From positions 3,668,501 through 3,732,500 of the forward strand of contig NC_134770.1 in NCBI RefSeq assembly GCF_050436995.1: DNA of 64,000 nucleotides. Reading direction: 5' to 3'. This DNA comes from Anticarsia gemmatalis (lineage: Eukaryota; Arthropoda; Insecta; Lepidoptera; Erebidae). The notes below the pieces were generated by a model. It worked only from the letters and a program-made list of their open reading frames with translations. It was not told the origin of the DNA and made no database searches. Within the stretch, counting starts at the first letter, position 1, and each line of letters begins with the position of its first letter. Shown piece by piece: positions 27,401-42,400 of this stretch. Both the position numbers and the translations under genes were made by a program.

Positions 27401-30400
27401 TTTCATTGAAACTGGCCATCTGTGCAGGACTTTTTTTATAGTGTCCAAGTGTGTGCACAATACACAGGTACACTCTCTATTTCATCACTCTCATAGTTTG
27501 GTGGGACGGATAACCGACACGACCAGTGAGAGGTCAGGCGCAGGACCGACGGCTTTACGTGCTCTCCGAGGCACGGAGGTCATCGACCTCAACTTCCTGA
27601 CTCCGGGCAATCTCTAAGAAATTCTTAACAGAAAATCTCAGAAAAGACTTTTTGGCCCGACCCAGGATTCGAACCCGAGACCTCTCGCACCGCAGTCGCG
27701 TATACTACCGACCGCGCCACAGAGGCAGTTCCTATATACTTGTGTGTATATAATTTAGTGACTCTAAAAGTAATTAAAAAAATTACTAAATTAAAGTGAC
27801 TATGCTATATCCTATCAGATGTAACTTAGAGTCCATCTAGTTTCTAAACTCAAGCGCTAATTTCTAAAGCTATAGTTATTCTTTCATTTTCCCGGAGTAA
27901 GTAGAAGTCGGTGTTGAAATGGCATGACATTCTTTAAAGTAAATATATACCATTCTTAATAGCATGTCACAAACTGTCAGTGACTTTACAAAGATAACGT
28001 ATATTCGTGATAAGCATAAAGTAATATCAAACTTTTGCTATCGCTACCGTGTTCATTGTTCGTAACTTCGTGCGTTACCTTTCGCGTGACAAGTTAACTT
28101 ATTTCGTATTTTTTTATTCAATATTTTGCTAGGTATTTAATAGACATTCTTTACTTTGGTTTCAATGGTAATTAATTTAAATTACTGTTAATTGAAATAG
28201 CTAGACGGAAATCCATATGGACTAATGCAGCAGTAGAAAAGCGGTTAAGATTACGATATTATTATTACAATTTTGAAAGCATGCAAGGCTCCAAACCGCA
28301 TTATGCATGATTCAAATCCTAACATCTGTCTCATTTCAGAAGATCTTATCCCAGCAGTCAGACAGTAACGCACTTTTTAAGAGATTAAGATTATTTTTTG
28401 TTGCTTTTTATATTCTTTTATTCAAAAACAAAACTTAGCTTGGATTCCTAATCCGAGTTCTGATTTTTGGCAAAATATTACAATTATTTTTAACAATTCA
28501 TCCAGATGATAGCAATAAATCCAGCGCGACTTCCTACAAAGTTATAAAAGACTCCTTCAATGAAGCGCAGTTAACAGCGAATGCTTTACGAGTCAAAGTG
28601 TAATTGCTGCTACAGAGGACAGTTTAATGCACTGAATCGTTAAAAGATAAGTTCTTCTTTACAAAAGTTTTAGTAGCAAAAAATGTATTGCAAAGTTCTA
28701 TTTTACTAACATTATCTATTCGGATTTTGTTGCAAACATAACTTTATGACTTTTGTGGTGCATGTAGTGCTTAATATTATGTGTGTCTTACATAAGTTTG
28801 CTACAAAAATGAAATCTGGGCCAAAACGTCAAGCAAACGAAGATCAAATGTACAGTCGTTTTTATTGCAATGGGATCAGAATCATCAAAATACCAGCATG
28901 AAATATGAATGTAAAAAGTTTACATTAATATATACATAAGTAACAAAAACTTTCCTATCAGATAAACTATAAAGAAAGAAATTTTACCTACAAGTAAGGT
29001 GCTTCAAAAACAACAATCGTTCTAATATTTAACCTAGACTCAAAGTTATTTCTACTTTAGTGCCTCAACAAAACAGCCTTAGTTGTTACTTTTCAATGAA
29101 ATGCAGACTTGGCCGTCTTATTCATTAAGTTGGCTCAAGCTAGGCAAATGTTTGTTGGCTACAGATTCTCGGCGAGGCGTCGAGGTCGCGTTAATATTGC
29201 ACAGATTAAGGAATCATAAACAAATTGTGACGGTTTACAGTTAAATTTATTACGAGGAGTTTAGAGCTGCGGTGAAAGAAAATGAGATAACAGATTAGAT
29301 ATTTAGAGGTTTTGGAACTGATCTCTGAAGTTCCACTTGAATGTAAAACTTATCAGCAAAGTGGAATTTCATGTACAGGATTCTTAATACTTTATTTGTT
29401 TTAAAGTCAAGTTATGCGCTATGAATCAATATAAGTAAGAAGTTTTGTAACTAATCTCTGAGATTCCTCTTGTAGAAGGAAAAGTAGTATAGTCGAATTT
29501 TACACACAAGTGAAATATCAATGTTGCACTTTGTTTTTTTTTTAGAAATACTATGCACCTATATAAGTTAAGTCATGGCGACTTTTATACAAAGAACAAA
29601 ATTGTTCATGAAACAACTTATGCGGGGGATACATAGTCGTAATGAAGTAACTACCTTTAACATTTCACTAAAGAAATCAATGATCACTGCAATACCTACT
29701 TGTTTATTTTTGGACACAGTGTATATAAGGTCTACTATCCTCTTCGATTAATTCTATCAACTAACTACGATATACTAGGCTAGACCAAGCTTTCGAATGA
29801 AACAAAGAATAACACAGAAAAAAATAGGTTAAAAACTAACAAACCTATTGAAATAAAATAACAAAACGATATAAAAGAAGGGGTCACCATTGAACTACTA
29901 AACGACAAAGGAACGAATCAATAACGGCTAGAAGCGGATACTTAGAGCTCTCTCCTCTGAATAAACGATGGGACTTGACGAAACAAAATAAACAAGACTT
30001 CACAATGTTTTCAGTAAGTTGTTTGATAAACTGTTTGTTTACTTCAATGTTTAGTGAATGTATGGAGCGTATTGTTCGCTGCGAAATAAATTTATATTCT
30101 ATTTCAATTTGCGATAGTAGAATTGAGTCTTTCGTTTACAGAGTAATGGCATGCGATCGTGTTCGATGTTGACAACTTATCGTGTTCAAGTAATGCTCTG
30201 TTTTTGATGGTAATTTGTTTGTTAGGCTATAAACATTTATTAGCTATACCTACTGTATATTTATAACTTATATGAAATATCTTTCTGTAACTTTTAAATT
30301 TAGTCTTTCGTCAGATAAAGATTTATTCTTTCTGTAAGTTTTAAATTTAGTCTTTCGTCAGATAAACACCAAAAAAAGCATAATATTGCCATGATTTTCC

Positions 30401-33400
30401 CTCTGGCGATCCAGTGGCAAGGTAAGACAATGACCCAGGCTTTATTACCCCGGGAAGGTAGTTTTACGTAGCACTATAACTGGTAACAGTATTTTAAGAT
30501 AATTTTAACTTTACCAAGTTATACAGGCCAAGAAAAGCTCATAATCAGCAGACAACTCTCTGCTCTACATAAACAAACCCTTATTTAGAGCTACAAATCT
30601 TTATTGCAGTTGACAATAGCACTTATATTATAGAACATGTACTACAGTATTTGGTACCAGGCACTAAGTTCAGGCACTTTATGTAAAGTTCTACGTTTTG
30701 TCAGTTCCACTGTCCCTGAACACTTGTATACTGGAGTATACAGTTTAGTGCTTGAAACTTGTTGTGATTTAGATGGTATAGAGTTTGGGAATGGTGTTGA
30801 TGTTTTGTGTTTCGTAAAAATACTTAAGGATCGGTGTTCTTCTGAAATTATGATAGTTTTTGAAATGATAAACATACGTAAACTAGATCCCGGACAATGA
30901 GACGTGTATTGTTTTTATGTTACCACAGGCATGCTGTATCCGGTGACATAGGCAGCGGTGGACACTCAAGTTCTTCCATTAACATTGTTAGCCCCATGGT
31001 TCCCAGGTTGTAAGCCTATTGCTATATGCAGGGTAAATTACTAAACTCCAGACTACTATTAAGAATGGTTGAATACAAATAAGGAAAACGCAGCAGTACT
31101 ATGCTTAAGCCGGAAATCGAACCTAAGAACTTGTGATAATCAATCACAAACACAATTTTTCAAATTACAAAATTAGGCTTACTATAAAAAAAAATACATT
31201 TTATCAAACCCACTTCCCCTAAGTTAGATTGAACTGGAAAATTCTAATATCGGCGTTGTTTTTATAAACTTTCCCATCTCTGAGTAATAACTCCTATCAT
31301 AATAGAAGGGGTTAATAAAGTTTCATCCTTTTATTATTCACCGAAGTTGTAATATAAACTTATTTTATATTCATTGAGATTTTATTGTGTAAAGTTTCTT
31401 GATAGTTCTTGTTTGATTATTTATTGGTTAATTTGATATACTCAGGACATTACAAACGTGCAAACTACGTCATACTCAAAGGACATAGGAATGTGACAAT
31501 GTGTAAGTGCAAGCGAGAGACTCCTATAAAATGACATGACTTAGTTCGCACGTTTGAAATGGCCCTAATATAGCTTTGAACTGTTTTGGTTTAGTTTGAC
31601 GACAGTTAGATTGTTTGAAACAAACAGCAACTGATTGATAACGTGCTGTCCATAACAAAGAGGCGCTTAGCTTTATAATATTATGCGACTTTCAAACTTC
31701 CGCAAGTTGTCTACAAAACATAGTTTATCGATAAACTCAAGTACGCGCAAGAGTTCCATTCTATTTATGGTTTGCATGATTTTTAAACGCAGAAACTACT
31801 GCAGTAGTTCTTTATGTGGGAGTCGTCTTTATAATAAGAAAAAATGGAACATTATATAAATTTTTCGTTTAATTAGATCTCTGAAAAGTTAGAACTTTAT
31901 TTACGCTTAAATAAACTAAATAACCATTCCGTTTCATCAAGCACTAATATCTAATACTCTCCGTGTATAAACACCATATTTCATTCTAACAATCCTCTGA
32001 TTTCTTTCACAACAAAGCGGAGGCCTACTCGAGTAAAACATCTATTTATCATCCAAATAAAGGGACGATTAGCAAGTAATAGCGTTATAGCGTTTCCTTT
32101 TCAATTCGCCCTAATTCCGACAATAGCTACCCAACACTAGCGCCACTCGCCGATTCCATTTGCAGCAATGATTCTTTTTTAGGGTTGTCTCTGAAGACGT
32201 TGTGTTATTATTGAAGACAATGTAGGTTTAGCGTAGTAAGAGTTTATAGGTAGTAACTGTAAGATAAACATACGAAAATGAATATATTTTGCTAAATTAT
32301 GCACGATTTATTTTGTTTCCTTTTTCTTTTTTTTACGGCAGATAATTTTTAGTTTTTTCTTCACAAATAGCGCGACATTTACCATGAAACAACAACTATG
32401 ATAGCAAATTGTTTTGTACAAGACGACACGATCCTTGAGTGCATGGTTACCTTCAAGGTTACGCCAGGGAAGTCAAAATTGTCCGAGTTCATTCGTTAAT
32501 TCCCCCGCTTTACACATACACGTCTCTATCGCGCGTTCTTAGGAGCGTACAGGATAACGCGCGGGAGAGCCGGCGTGCTCTTCGCTCGCGATTTTCTTCG
32601 TGGGCTTGACTGATGAGCAAGGCGATGGTCTTTTTCTTTCCCCTTGCACATCCTTTATACGAGCGCGCTTTCACGCGCGATTGTTGTTTCATGCGCGATA
32701 AAGTGTATGTGTGTAAAGGTGGCTATTCAGATGTATGTGGCCACACATGACCATGAATCGTATTACATTTAATTTTAACCAAAACACTATAACATACATC
32801 AAACCCTACATACGTCATGTTTAATAGACGATTGATTGCCAGAATTACGGTTTATCGGCATCATAAAATTTGCAATAACCGTTCTAATTTGTGTGGAAAC
32901 GGCTCCAATTAGTCGCCAATGTGGCGAGCTTGTGCATTAATTATGGGATTGATTTTAGTATCAAATTATAGGTATTGACTAATTTATCTGGCTGGGATTT
33001 GATGCATCTCGGAATTGTACCTAGGTTTTTATTGATAATGATGACAATTTCGGGTTTAGCGACTATTTCAACTTCCGGAACAGCTTGTAAAGCCAAGACA
33101 AGTTTTAATTACGTAGAGATCAGTCCTAATTTTTATTCGATTCGGCTCCCGGTCATAGCAGTACATTGTAAGTGCTGCAAAGAATGTTGTTCCGAGTTTG
33201 AAGATTTTTTACTCATTTCTGGAGATACCTTGAGCGATGATTTGAAGATAAAACAATACAGAAAAGCTAAACTTGCAAGTGGGTTAGACTTTGCTAGCTC
33301 TAAAATTGAAATAATGTTATGTTAAAAATTACCAAAGTGTTCTCTACTAAACTACCATCAATTCTAACACAAGCTTTTACCAAGATTAATGTTTGCTAAA

Positions 33401-36400
33401 GAAACTGAAGAGAAATTATGCAGAATTTTAATTACTTGCGAAAACACGCTTTTCATATAAAGAATGCTGAAACCGAGTATGGGTCGTGTGAATATTTCAG
33501 TTTGGTTAAAATTTCCCCCAGAATTTTCTAGAAAGGTAAGCATTAGATATGACTTGTAGTATTTTTTGACTACTGATACATAATAAATCTTTTTTTGGCG
33601 ATAATTTGGAAATTAATTATTTTTTTTAGTAAAGACGACTCCCGTGCTAATAATTGCTTTTGTGTCGCGGGTACTTTTACAAACATACAAACGACGCAAA
33701 GTATAACCAGACCCGAAACCACTAGCTGTGGATCGCACAAATAATTGTTCCTTGTGGGAATCGAGTCCACGATCTCCAGACGAAATAGTAGCGCCTTAAC
33801 GACTGTGCCACGGAGACAGTCCAACCTGACATCAATTAACGGCTGGTTATTTATGCGTCTGATATCAGCATTTTTAATAATTTTATAATGTAACTATTCA
33901 CTTTCCTCATACGTGGACACTAGTAGGTGTGAAAAAATCCCAGTAAGTTATTTACCTGGAAGCATGTGCGTCCTACGTAATTCATATAGACCGTACCTCC
34001 CTTGGGTTAGACGATATAAAAGTAAATTGTTTTTGGCAGTTTTAATATTTATACCCTTATCTGAACAACGCGAACGTAATGGAATAGGGGTAGTATTTTT
34101 TGCTTAATATTACGTTAGGATTTGATGGATAGAAAAATAGAACATTTAATTTAAGAAAACTAGCTAACGAACCTACGCCCCCTCACTCATCATTTCATCA
34201 CTTTTCTGTCCGTCTATGATTTCAATAAAAAATAATAGCTTATGTTTAATCTCGAGTCTTGTGCTATCACCATGTTAATTTCCATTAAAATCGGTTTAGT
34301 GATTTAGTCGTGAAAGCATAACAGCGAGGCGGACAGATTTCGCTTGTGTAACATTAATATAAACTTAAGTATAATATGGATGGTTTATGTATTACTTAGT
34401 AATTTTTGGCAGTAAATGTGTTGTAAAACAAATTAAATGTTATCTGAATAATAAATGGTCTGGTAGCGAAATGCATAATTACGGTGAATCACGAATGAAA
34501 AATAAGTAGCGCTTTCGTTTAAAGCATGTTTGAATTAATTAGAACTAATTGTGTAAAACAAACAGCTTTAATAAATCACTGTACGTTTAAAATTTTACTT
34601 TAAAATGCAACTTTAATTACAGCTACCGGTTTTTGCCTTATATTCTGTAAATTAAAACATTAGGTCGTTTTTCTCCGTCTAAAACTACAAAATAAAAGTT
34701 TTTACAAATTATATATAACGGTTTATACAAAAACCGCATTTTTATATAAACCGTAAAAAGTATACGGTTTATACAAAAGTTCGGTTTATTAACGCACAAC
34801 CCTAGCAGGCGAGAGTCCGGCGACCAATTACCGGTTCTTTTCACGCGGAATGGCGTTTTCATTTAAACCATTCTCTTTTCAAAATTATTGCGGTTTTTTT
34901 AAACGAATTCCCAGCCTTAACTTTAGATCTTTTATTTTAATGACAATTGAGATGTACATAAAGCTACTAAAAATAAATATACTTTATATCTTTGATCAGT
35001 GTGTTTTCAAGATTTCAGTGTCGTTTAGTATCCTCAGCGAGTAAAGTAAATAAGCTATAAATGGATCAAAATATATTAACTTCCTCAATTTTGTGCAAAG
35101 TAAGTGGTTAAGGTGGTTGCCACACCACTTCCAGTGCACCCAGAGGTCGTGGGTTCGATTCCTACCCGGAACAAATATTTGTGTGATCTTCAAATGGTTG
35201 TTTCGGGCCTAGTTGTACTTTTTGTCCGTTGTTTTGTATGTTTGTAAAAGTCCCCGCGACACAAGATGAATACCTAATAAAAAAATATTCTATACGACTT
35301 TTCACGACATAAATTAGTCGGATTTGAAGAAAGTATTAGCAAGATAATTGCACGATTTCGTGGTTTGGGTTCCTTGTTGCGGTAATAAAAAAATGCAAAA
35401 TAAAATTACCCCATTTATTTTTCAATTATAACCCACTGGGGTATTTTAAGCTTAATTTGTGGGCCCATTTTGAGCTGAACCGTGTATTATTATCCGGGAA
35501 TTATACCCGGATTAGTTACCCGGAATTCCCCAGGGTGTGTGATATCTTGTACAGAAAATTAAACGGACAGTCTAGAGTTTCTTTTGTTTGTTAATGTATT
35601 TCTAGCTATCTTATTGTGACCTAGATTTTAAGTATTTCACGTTTCAAAATATTAAAAATATGTCCCAGTGGAAAACTTCATTATAAAATGGTTGCTAAGG
35701 AGAATTTAAAATAATTATTTGCAAGATCAGCAATAAAACCTTTTTATAGATGTAGATACTTTTGTTTCGCCCTGAGGTTGAAGTGTAAAAACATCGTGAT
35801 GCAACCTTGCACACCTGAGATGTATCTAGCCTAAAATTTTAAAAAACTTTCTGTTGATGCAATGATTTTTCTTAGTCCTATTCACTCTATATGGTTAAAA
35901 AACCGTGCGTATGAAACTCAGCCATAGTATAAGCGTTGTTTTCTGTTAGATTCAAAATACCTCCGTGTGAGACACTAATTTGGTAATGCGAAAAAAAAAA
36001 TTTGGAAATTTCTTTATAAATTAACATAATTACTCTTGAGCATTGGTTACTATAACGAATAAAAACAATATCATATAATTATATGTATCGTCTATAAAAT
36101 TGCATTATTATTTCAATCTTAACATACCATACCACAAGAATATACTTGAAAGCGCAAACACATAAATATAATCATATAAATTTTATGTAGTATTCATAAA
36201 ATATGGTTACAGCCAACACCGCTTGCAAGCTATAAAGTCATATCATTAAATACATACGTAACATTTACATAGATATTATATACTTGATGAAAATGTCAAA
36301 CGTAAGTCCTACTAATATTATAAATGCGAAAGTTTGTGAGTATGTATATATGTGTGGATGTTTATTACTCTTTCACGCAAATACTACTGTATCGATTACG

Positions 36401-39400
36401 ATGAAATTTGGTATGTAGGTAGCTGAAGACCCAGAATACCATATAGGCTTTTTATCCCGGAGTTCCCGACGGATTGGGATTTAAACGGGAAGGGTTTCTA
36501 CGCGGACGAAGTCGCGGGCGGCCTCTAGTAGATATTATATACTCGATGAAAATGTCAAATGTAAATGTGAATACATTCCCGCGATGATGGCAATCGTTGC
36601 TAAAGCTGGTATGTACTGTACAAGGGGACATAGAATTGCTTTTAACATAACAGTGTATGCTTTTTCTCTTTCTAATTTATGACGTTTTTACTAAGAGGGA
36701 GTGAGATGGATTGAACTTTAACCAAAAATGCTTAGCTGTTTAGCCATTGAGGTTGTTTATATCATTGTGATGTAACTCATTCGGATTTGTAATTTATTTA
36801 TACATTCGTGGATAACTTTTGCATAAAAATATTTTAAACGAACTAAAGCATTTTCAATCGAAAGAATAGCTTCCGATAACCACACCAAAATAACAAAACA
36901 ATGATAATTTTACTGAATCCCACTCTAGTATTATCTAAAACCCAATATCATTTTACCCCTCCTAATAATCAAGCTTCTGATTACATCATCAAAAATATCC
37001 GTGTCCACACCAAAGGGATATAACAATTTCATTAATAAATTCAATTAATTAATAACTCCGTCAAATTCTTCAAATTAATAATGTCGTTCTCCACTCTCTA
37101 CTAAAACATTACTTCGCGTTTTAAATATTTTATGAGAGAACTCCAAAAGCTATTAATTTTCTTTGATAGACATTATTCTCGTTGTTGAAATGATTAAGCC
37201 AGTCTAGAAAGTCTTAAAACACTAATGATAGTCTTAAAAGATATTTAACAAGTGTATGCTAAGTGAAAGTTTAACTTTTCAGCATTTTCGGGCGCTAGCA
37301 TTCTTTGGTATAGTATCAAGACTGCTTTAAAAGGTCTTATATAATACAAGTACTGATTTTAGACAAATTTTCGAGGATAAATAAGCGTTTTCAACAAGCA
37401 GTTGGTTCATTGTAAAATAAAATATTTCGATTTACTGTTTCACTAGGGCACGAGCCTTTTCACTTAATGGGTTAAGCGCTAACCCCCGGTTTCTGACGTA
37501 CATTTAGCGGTAGTTTATCTATTCAATAGTGTTTAAACTCATATAAAAAACTGTTTGAATAGATAAACTACCGCTAAATGTGCCTCAGAAACTGGACATT
37601 AGTCTGTCACTCGCTACGTACGAATTGGACACTTTGTTTACCTTCAAAAACTAATAATATTGGAATATTAAGTCACGTTTGATAAAATATGGACGTGTGT
37701 ATGATGTTTTTTTACTCTTGGAACTAGTGATAATTAATTCTGATACACACATAACTTCAAATGGTCATTGGTGTGTTGCCTCGAGTACGAACCCTCGACC
37801 ACTTGCGTGAAAGACGCATCTTAAACCACTCGGCTATCACTGCTCAATTACTAATAACTATCTCTCATATAATTCTTGAAGTTAATGCATTACTCTTGAA
37901 TCCACATTGCAGATAATGGAAAGTTTTGGCTCTCTTCCAGAACTTTCTATGGGAGCCGCAACTGAAGGCATTATGTTAAGCAAATGGACAGCTGCAGCCA
38001 ACTAATACAATGGTAATGGCTTAGAGGTCTTCGGGTCGAGTCCCGGGTAGGTCAGGTCACGAAACAGAACAAAAGTAAAAATGCTCTCGATATATTGTTT
38101 TTTGCTTTCTTCCCGATCAAAAACTGTTGTGTTAAATTGAAATGCGTTAATAATAATCAAATAAAAGTATCTTATATGCCAAGTTTCTATTTCCCTAAAT
38201 CTTTCCCAAAGTTAAGATGTAGTTTAACTATACAAACAACTTTAGTTGATCGAAGATAGATTGACCTAATTATAAAGACAAGTTGAGTTCAGGCAAAGAC
38301 TTTGTCACTAACCAGCCACCCTCAAATTTTGCTCAATTTAAGTGAAAGTGAAGAGAGTTTGCATCCAAGTTCAAAGCAACAAAACTAATATTTAATGAAC
38401 AATTTCACACAAATATAAATCGATGTGTGCGTCTTATAATATGCCATGGGTCACTAAACAATTTTGTCTCACAAAAGAACTTATAAAGAATCATCAGACC
38501 AGGAGTCTAAGTGGTCGATATGGCATAAATCAATAGATCATCATCAAAGAATCATTCAGTAATTTTTCATACAGCAGACAGTAGCAAATCATCAGCATAG
38601 TGTAGCTGAAACAGCCAGTCGCCATGGTAGAAATCAGTCAGACAGATCATCATCAAAGAACCATCTAGTAACTTTTCATACAGCAGACAGTTAGCAGCAA
38701 ATCATCTGCTAAGTGTAGCTGGAACAGTCAGTCTAATGTCCCTCGGTATGTCACGTAGGAACGCGGATAGTTTTTGTTATAAAAAGGGATCAGTTTCCAA
38801 ATGATCTCTTGATAGTTTGGAAGAAAGACGCTTTAGAGGGAAATGGGATATTTTTTGTAGAACTTTGATATATCATTTCGTTGGCAATTTGTAGATCTGG
38901 TTTAAATATATGATTTGTGTGTATGAACAAGTTTGTAAATTGTAACTCATGCTGTGGGTACTAATATAACTGCCAAAAATTACCATCTGTCAGATACGCT
39001 TTCAGGATAAAACCACACTCCCGATTTTACTTAACTAGATGACCGGTAGCGAAAACCTCTATGAATCTATCTGTCGAGTATCGAGAGTTTGACATTTAAA
39101 ATGTACTGCCAAAATAGTTCCTACGGAGCCCGCTAGAGGCTCTGATCAGATTTTCATGCAAAATTTCTCGATAGCTAACCGGTCGTCGGAAGACGCTAGT
39201 AGTAGAGAATCGAGCTACAAGTAAGCACTATTAGGAAGGTCAGTCCTCCAAGTCCTATGTCCATAAAACCAATTGCAAACCTTAGCAACTGGAGTGAGTG
39301 GTGAAAGACATTTAAGTATAACAGGCCGCCCGCGACTGCATCCGCGTGGAAACCCTTCCCGTGTAAATCCCGATCCCTTGGGAACTCCGAGACAAAAAGA

Positions 39401-42400
39401 AGCCTATGTGTTATTCTGAGTCTTCAGCTACCTATATACTAAATTTCATCGTAAACGGTTCAGTAGTATTTGCGTGAAAGAGTAACAAACATCCATACAA
39501 ACATACATTCTCACAAACTTTCGCATTTATAATATTAGTAGGATTAACGTGGCACGCAGTTGTTCATGTTTATCACAAGCTCGTGTTCGACCATTTAGTG
39601 TAAAAGTGGCCCTAATTGTCCATGTTATGCCGCAGTAAGCTCAAAGCCAATTACTACAATAAATTGATTTCCAAACTGTTTCATATGTATCGCGCTACAA
39701 TTGGATTTGTATCGGATATGTCAAAATTTGTGCATTGCAGTAAAAGTTCAACAAGTGGTTACATATAAATTTAAATGATTGAACAGTATGAAAGTTTGAC
39801 ATTTATAATATACATGTATTTCAACAATCAATAGTTACTAATGTTATATTTGCGAGAGTCTGTCTATTACGCCTTTACGGCTTAACCATTGACCCGATTT
39901 CTATGAAATTATGCATGCAGATAGTCAAGTTCCTGGAACAAACTAAGGCCAAAGGGCTGAATTAGGGAATGAAAGTATTAAAACGAGCGGTACCGCTAGC
40001 GTGATTTTTTGGAGCATATTTATTAAAATTATAAAAATTACAAAAAATACATTATTGATTACAGTTATCCAGAATATAAATTAGATCATACATTCAATCA
40101 TCCATAAAATCACACATTCTTCCCATAGGGGTAGGCAGAGACCAAAATATTAGGTTTACATGTGTACGAAACTGTCTCTGTCAATATTAAAAAACGAATT
40201 ACTTTCTACGATTTAATTTAAGAAAGTGTAATCGTTTCTCAAGCAGTTCAGTGCGATTATGAATTCATTCGTAGCAGGCAGCCGGAATCTCCTGACATAT
40301 TTCACTTCCCTGAAGACGAAAACTTTGTAAATCTAAACTTGACGTAAACTGGAGAAAATCATTGGTTTTATGTTTTGTTTTGTGATGTCTAGAGATATGA
40401 TGGTTTTACAATTAAATTCTTGTTATTTTTTCGTGATCTACAGTCTTATATGATTAAAAGAACTGTAGTGCAAAATAATAACTTAGTGATGCTATTATTA
40501 ACACTTGAAAAAATTATGGATCGATGATGGGAAAATAATTGTTCGATAAAATTAATTTAAAAAGGCCTTAAGTTGTCTTAATGATCCATATATTTTAGTT
40601 TGATTGCCCTAATATGCATCACTCAGCAAATTTGTTTACGCCGTGTTTGACACACATTTCGATAGATATCTGCATAATATTCAAAGTAAGAATACCCCCA
40701 GTTCAAGTATCACTAAACACCTACTCATCAACGAATTAAACCATATCAGAGGTTGTTTGATCTATCTATCTATTCTATCTAATATTCTATGGAACCAGTC
40801 CCTTCAATGTCAAACAGCTTCCTAGCTACTCCACTGTTTCTTACACTTACTTTTTAGACTACCTACTTCATTAGACTAATTAGTGTTAAAAAATAACTAT
40901 GGCCCTCTACACCTATTCTACGTGACCCAATTAAAGCTGATCAGTGTCCGGGGATCCTCTGAGCTTAGAGACGGACCCGATGCGTCACACCGCCTAGCCC
41001 CACCAAAGCTACGCCACTGACTTGAACAAAAAGAACTCACATTCCTACATCGGTTAAACTAAAACAATAGAAACCATCCACCTGTATCGTATAAATATAG
41101 TTGTTAGTAATGTCCGGGGATTTGGCAACGTTTGACGCGAGTTAACGGAACGTCTGTTGTCAAAAACGTTTGCTATTTATATCAGACAGCCAGGGAGAAA
41201 CCATTGCACTCGAGTCTGATGATTCGTCGTGCGATAAGGCCACTTGTGTGTATTTATAGATACGATTATAGGCAAATGTTTCGTTTGAAATGGCTGTTAA
41301 CTGGTCAATGTTAAAATGTATACTGATCTTTAATATAAACGTTTAGCGCAGTATGTTTATCAGTTATTTGGTTGCCATAGTACAAGCTCTGCTTAGTTTG
41401 GAATCATATTAACACACAATTATAATATATTATTATTAGTATGTTTTTTAACTGCACGTTTGGCGAAACGGTTAACGCGGTCACCTCACCACAATAACCG
41501 TAGCGCCACGTGTGGTGGGTTCGAATACCACCTGGGACAAATATTTGTGTGATGAGCATGAGTATCTGTTCTGAGCCTGGATGTCAATTTATCTATATAA
41601 GTATGTATTAAAATTTAGAAGTATATAAGTATGTTTATCAGTTATTTGGTTACCATAGTGCAAGCTCTATTTAGTTTGAAATCAAATGACCGTGTGTGAG
41701 TTGTTCAATAATATTTATTAATTTATGATATTTATTTATGGTCACATACTTATATGGTCGGATACTGCTTTAATAATACGACTTCAGGAATCATATCATG
41801 GGTATGAAGTAGCAAAAAATAAGCAAGTGCTCTCACTGCTTCTTTAAGTATATCTGCAACTAAATATTGTCTTTATGCGGTCATAAAGTACAGTGAAATT
41901 GGAATGTCTTTGTAAATTATATTAAGATGTTAGCTAGAATCACAAAACTTACTTATATACTATTTTTATTTTCCCACGAATAAATTTGAATTTTAGAGTT
42001 ACGACAAAATTTTCTCAGAATTTCAATATAACGATTATCAGTTATTCATTGTCCTGAAATCTAAGGTCACGATCAAATAATTCATCATCAAGATAAATGT
42101 AATATTCTACCAAAGACAACTGATTTTAATGGGGTTAAAGCCATAAATTACTGTTATAGACCCCGCGTGGCCTCGCTGGTCAGAGGCCTCTAATTATAAT
42201 AATTAGAATTAACTAGCTTTGCACGTGGTTTTGTCGTAATAAATTAATATTTTGAACAGGATTAACACTATACGGGAGCTTTAGAATAAAATAAATATGT
42301 ACTTAACTTTAAAATGCACTTATTTTTCTGTTATACTCCTATTTCCGCCCGAACTCCATTTTAGTAAAAAACATTATAGTATCAATAAAAACCCTAAATA

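Noticed and set aside
34156..34372. Further Helitron-like element (AACTAGCTAACGAACC to TTAATATAAACTTAAG)
   Set aside because: The ends are too diverged from the other copies to support the call; 42190-42655 and 39840-39960 were left out for the same reason.
34715..34800. Repeated ACGGTTTATACAAAA pieces in both orientations
   Set aside because: Possibly an old inverted repeat, but the arms are short and boundaries could not be set.
37760..37843. Possible Ser/Leu tRNA gene on the minus strand
   Set aside because: The acceptor stem does not pair and SINE body sequence follows the B box.
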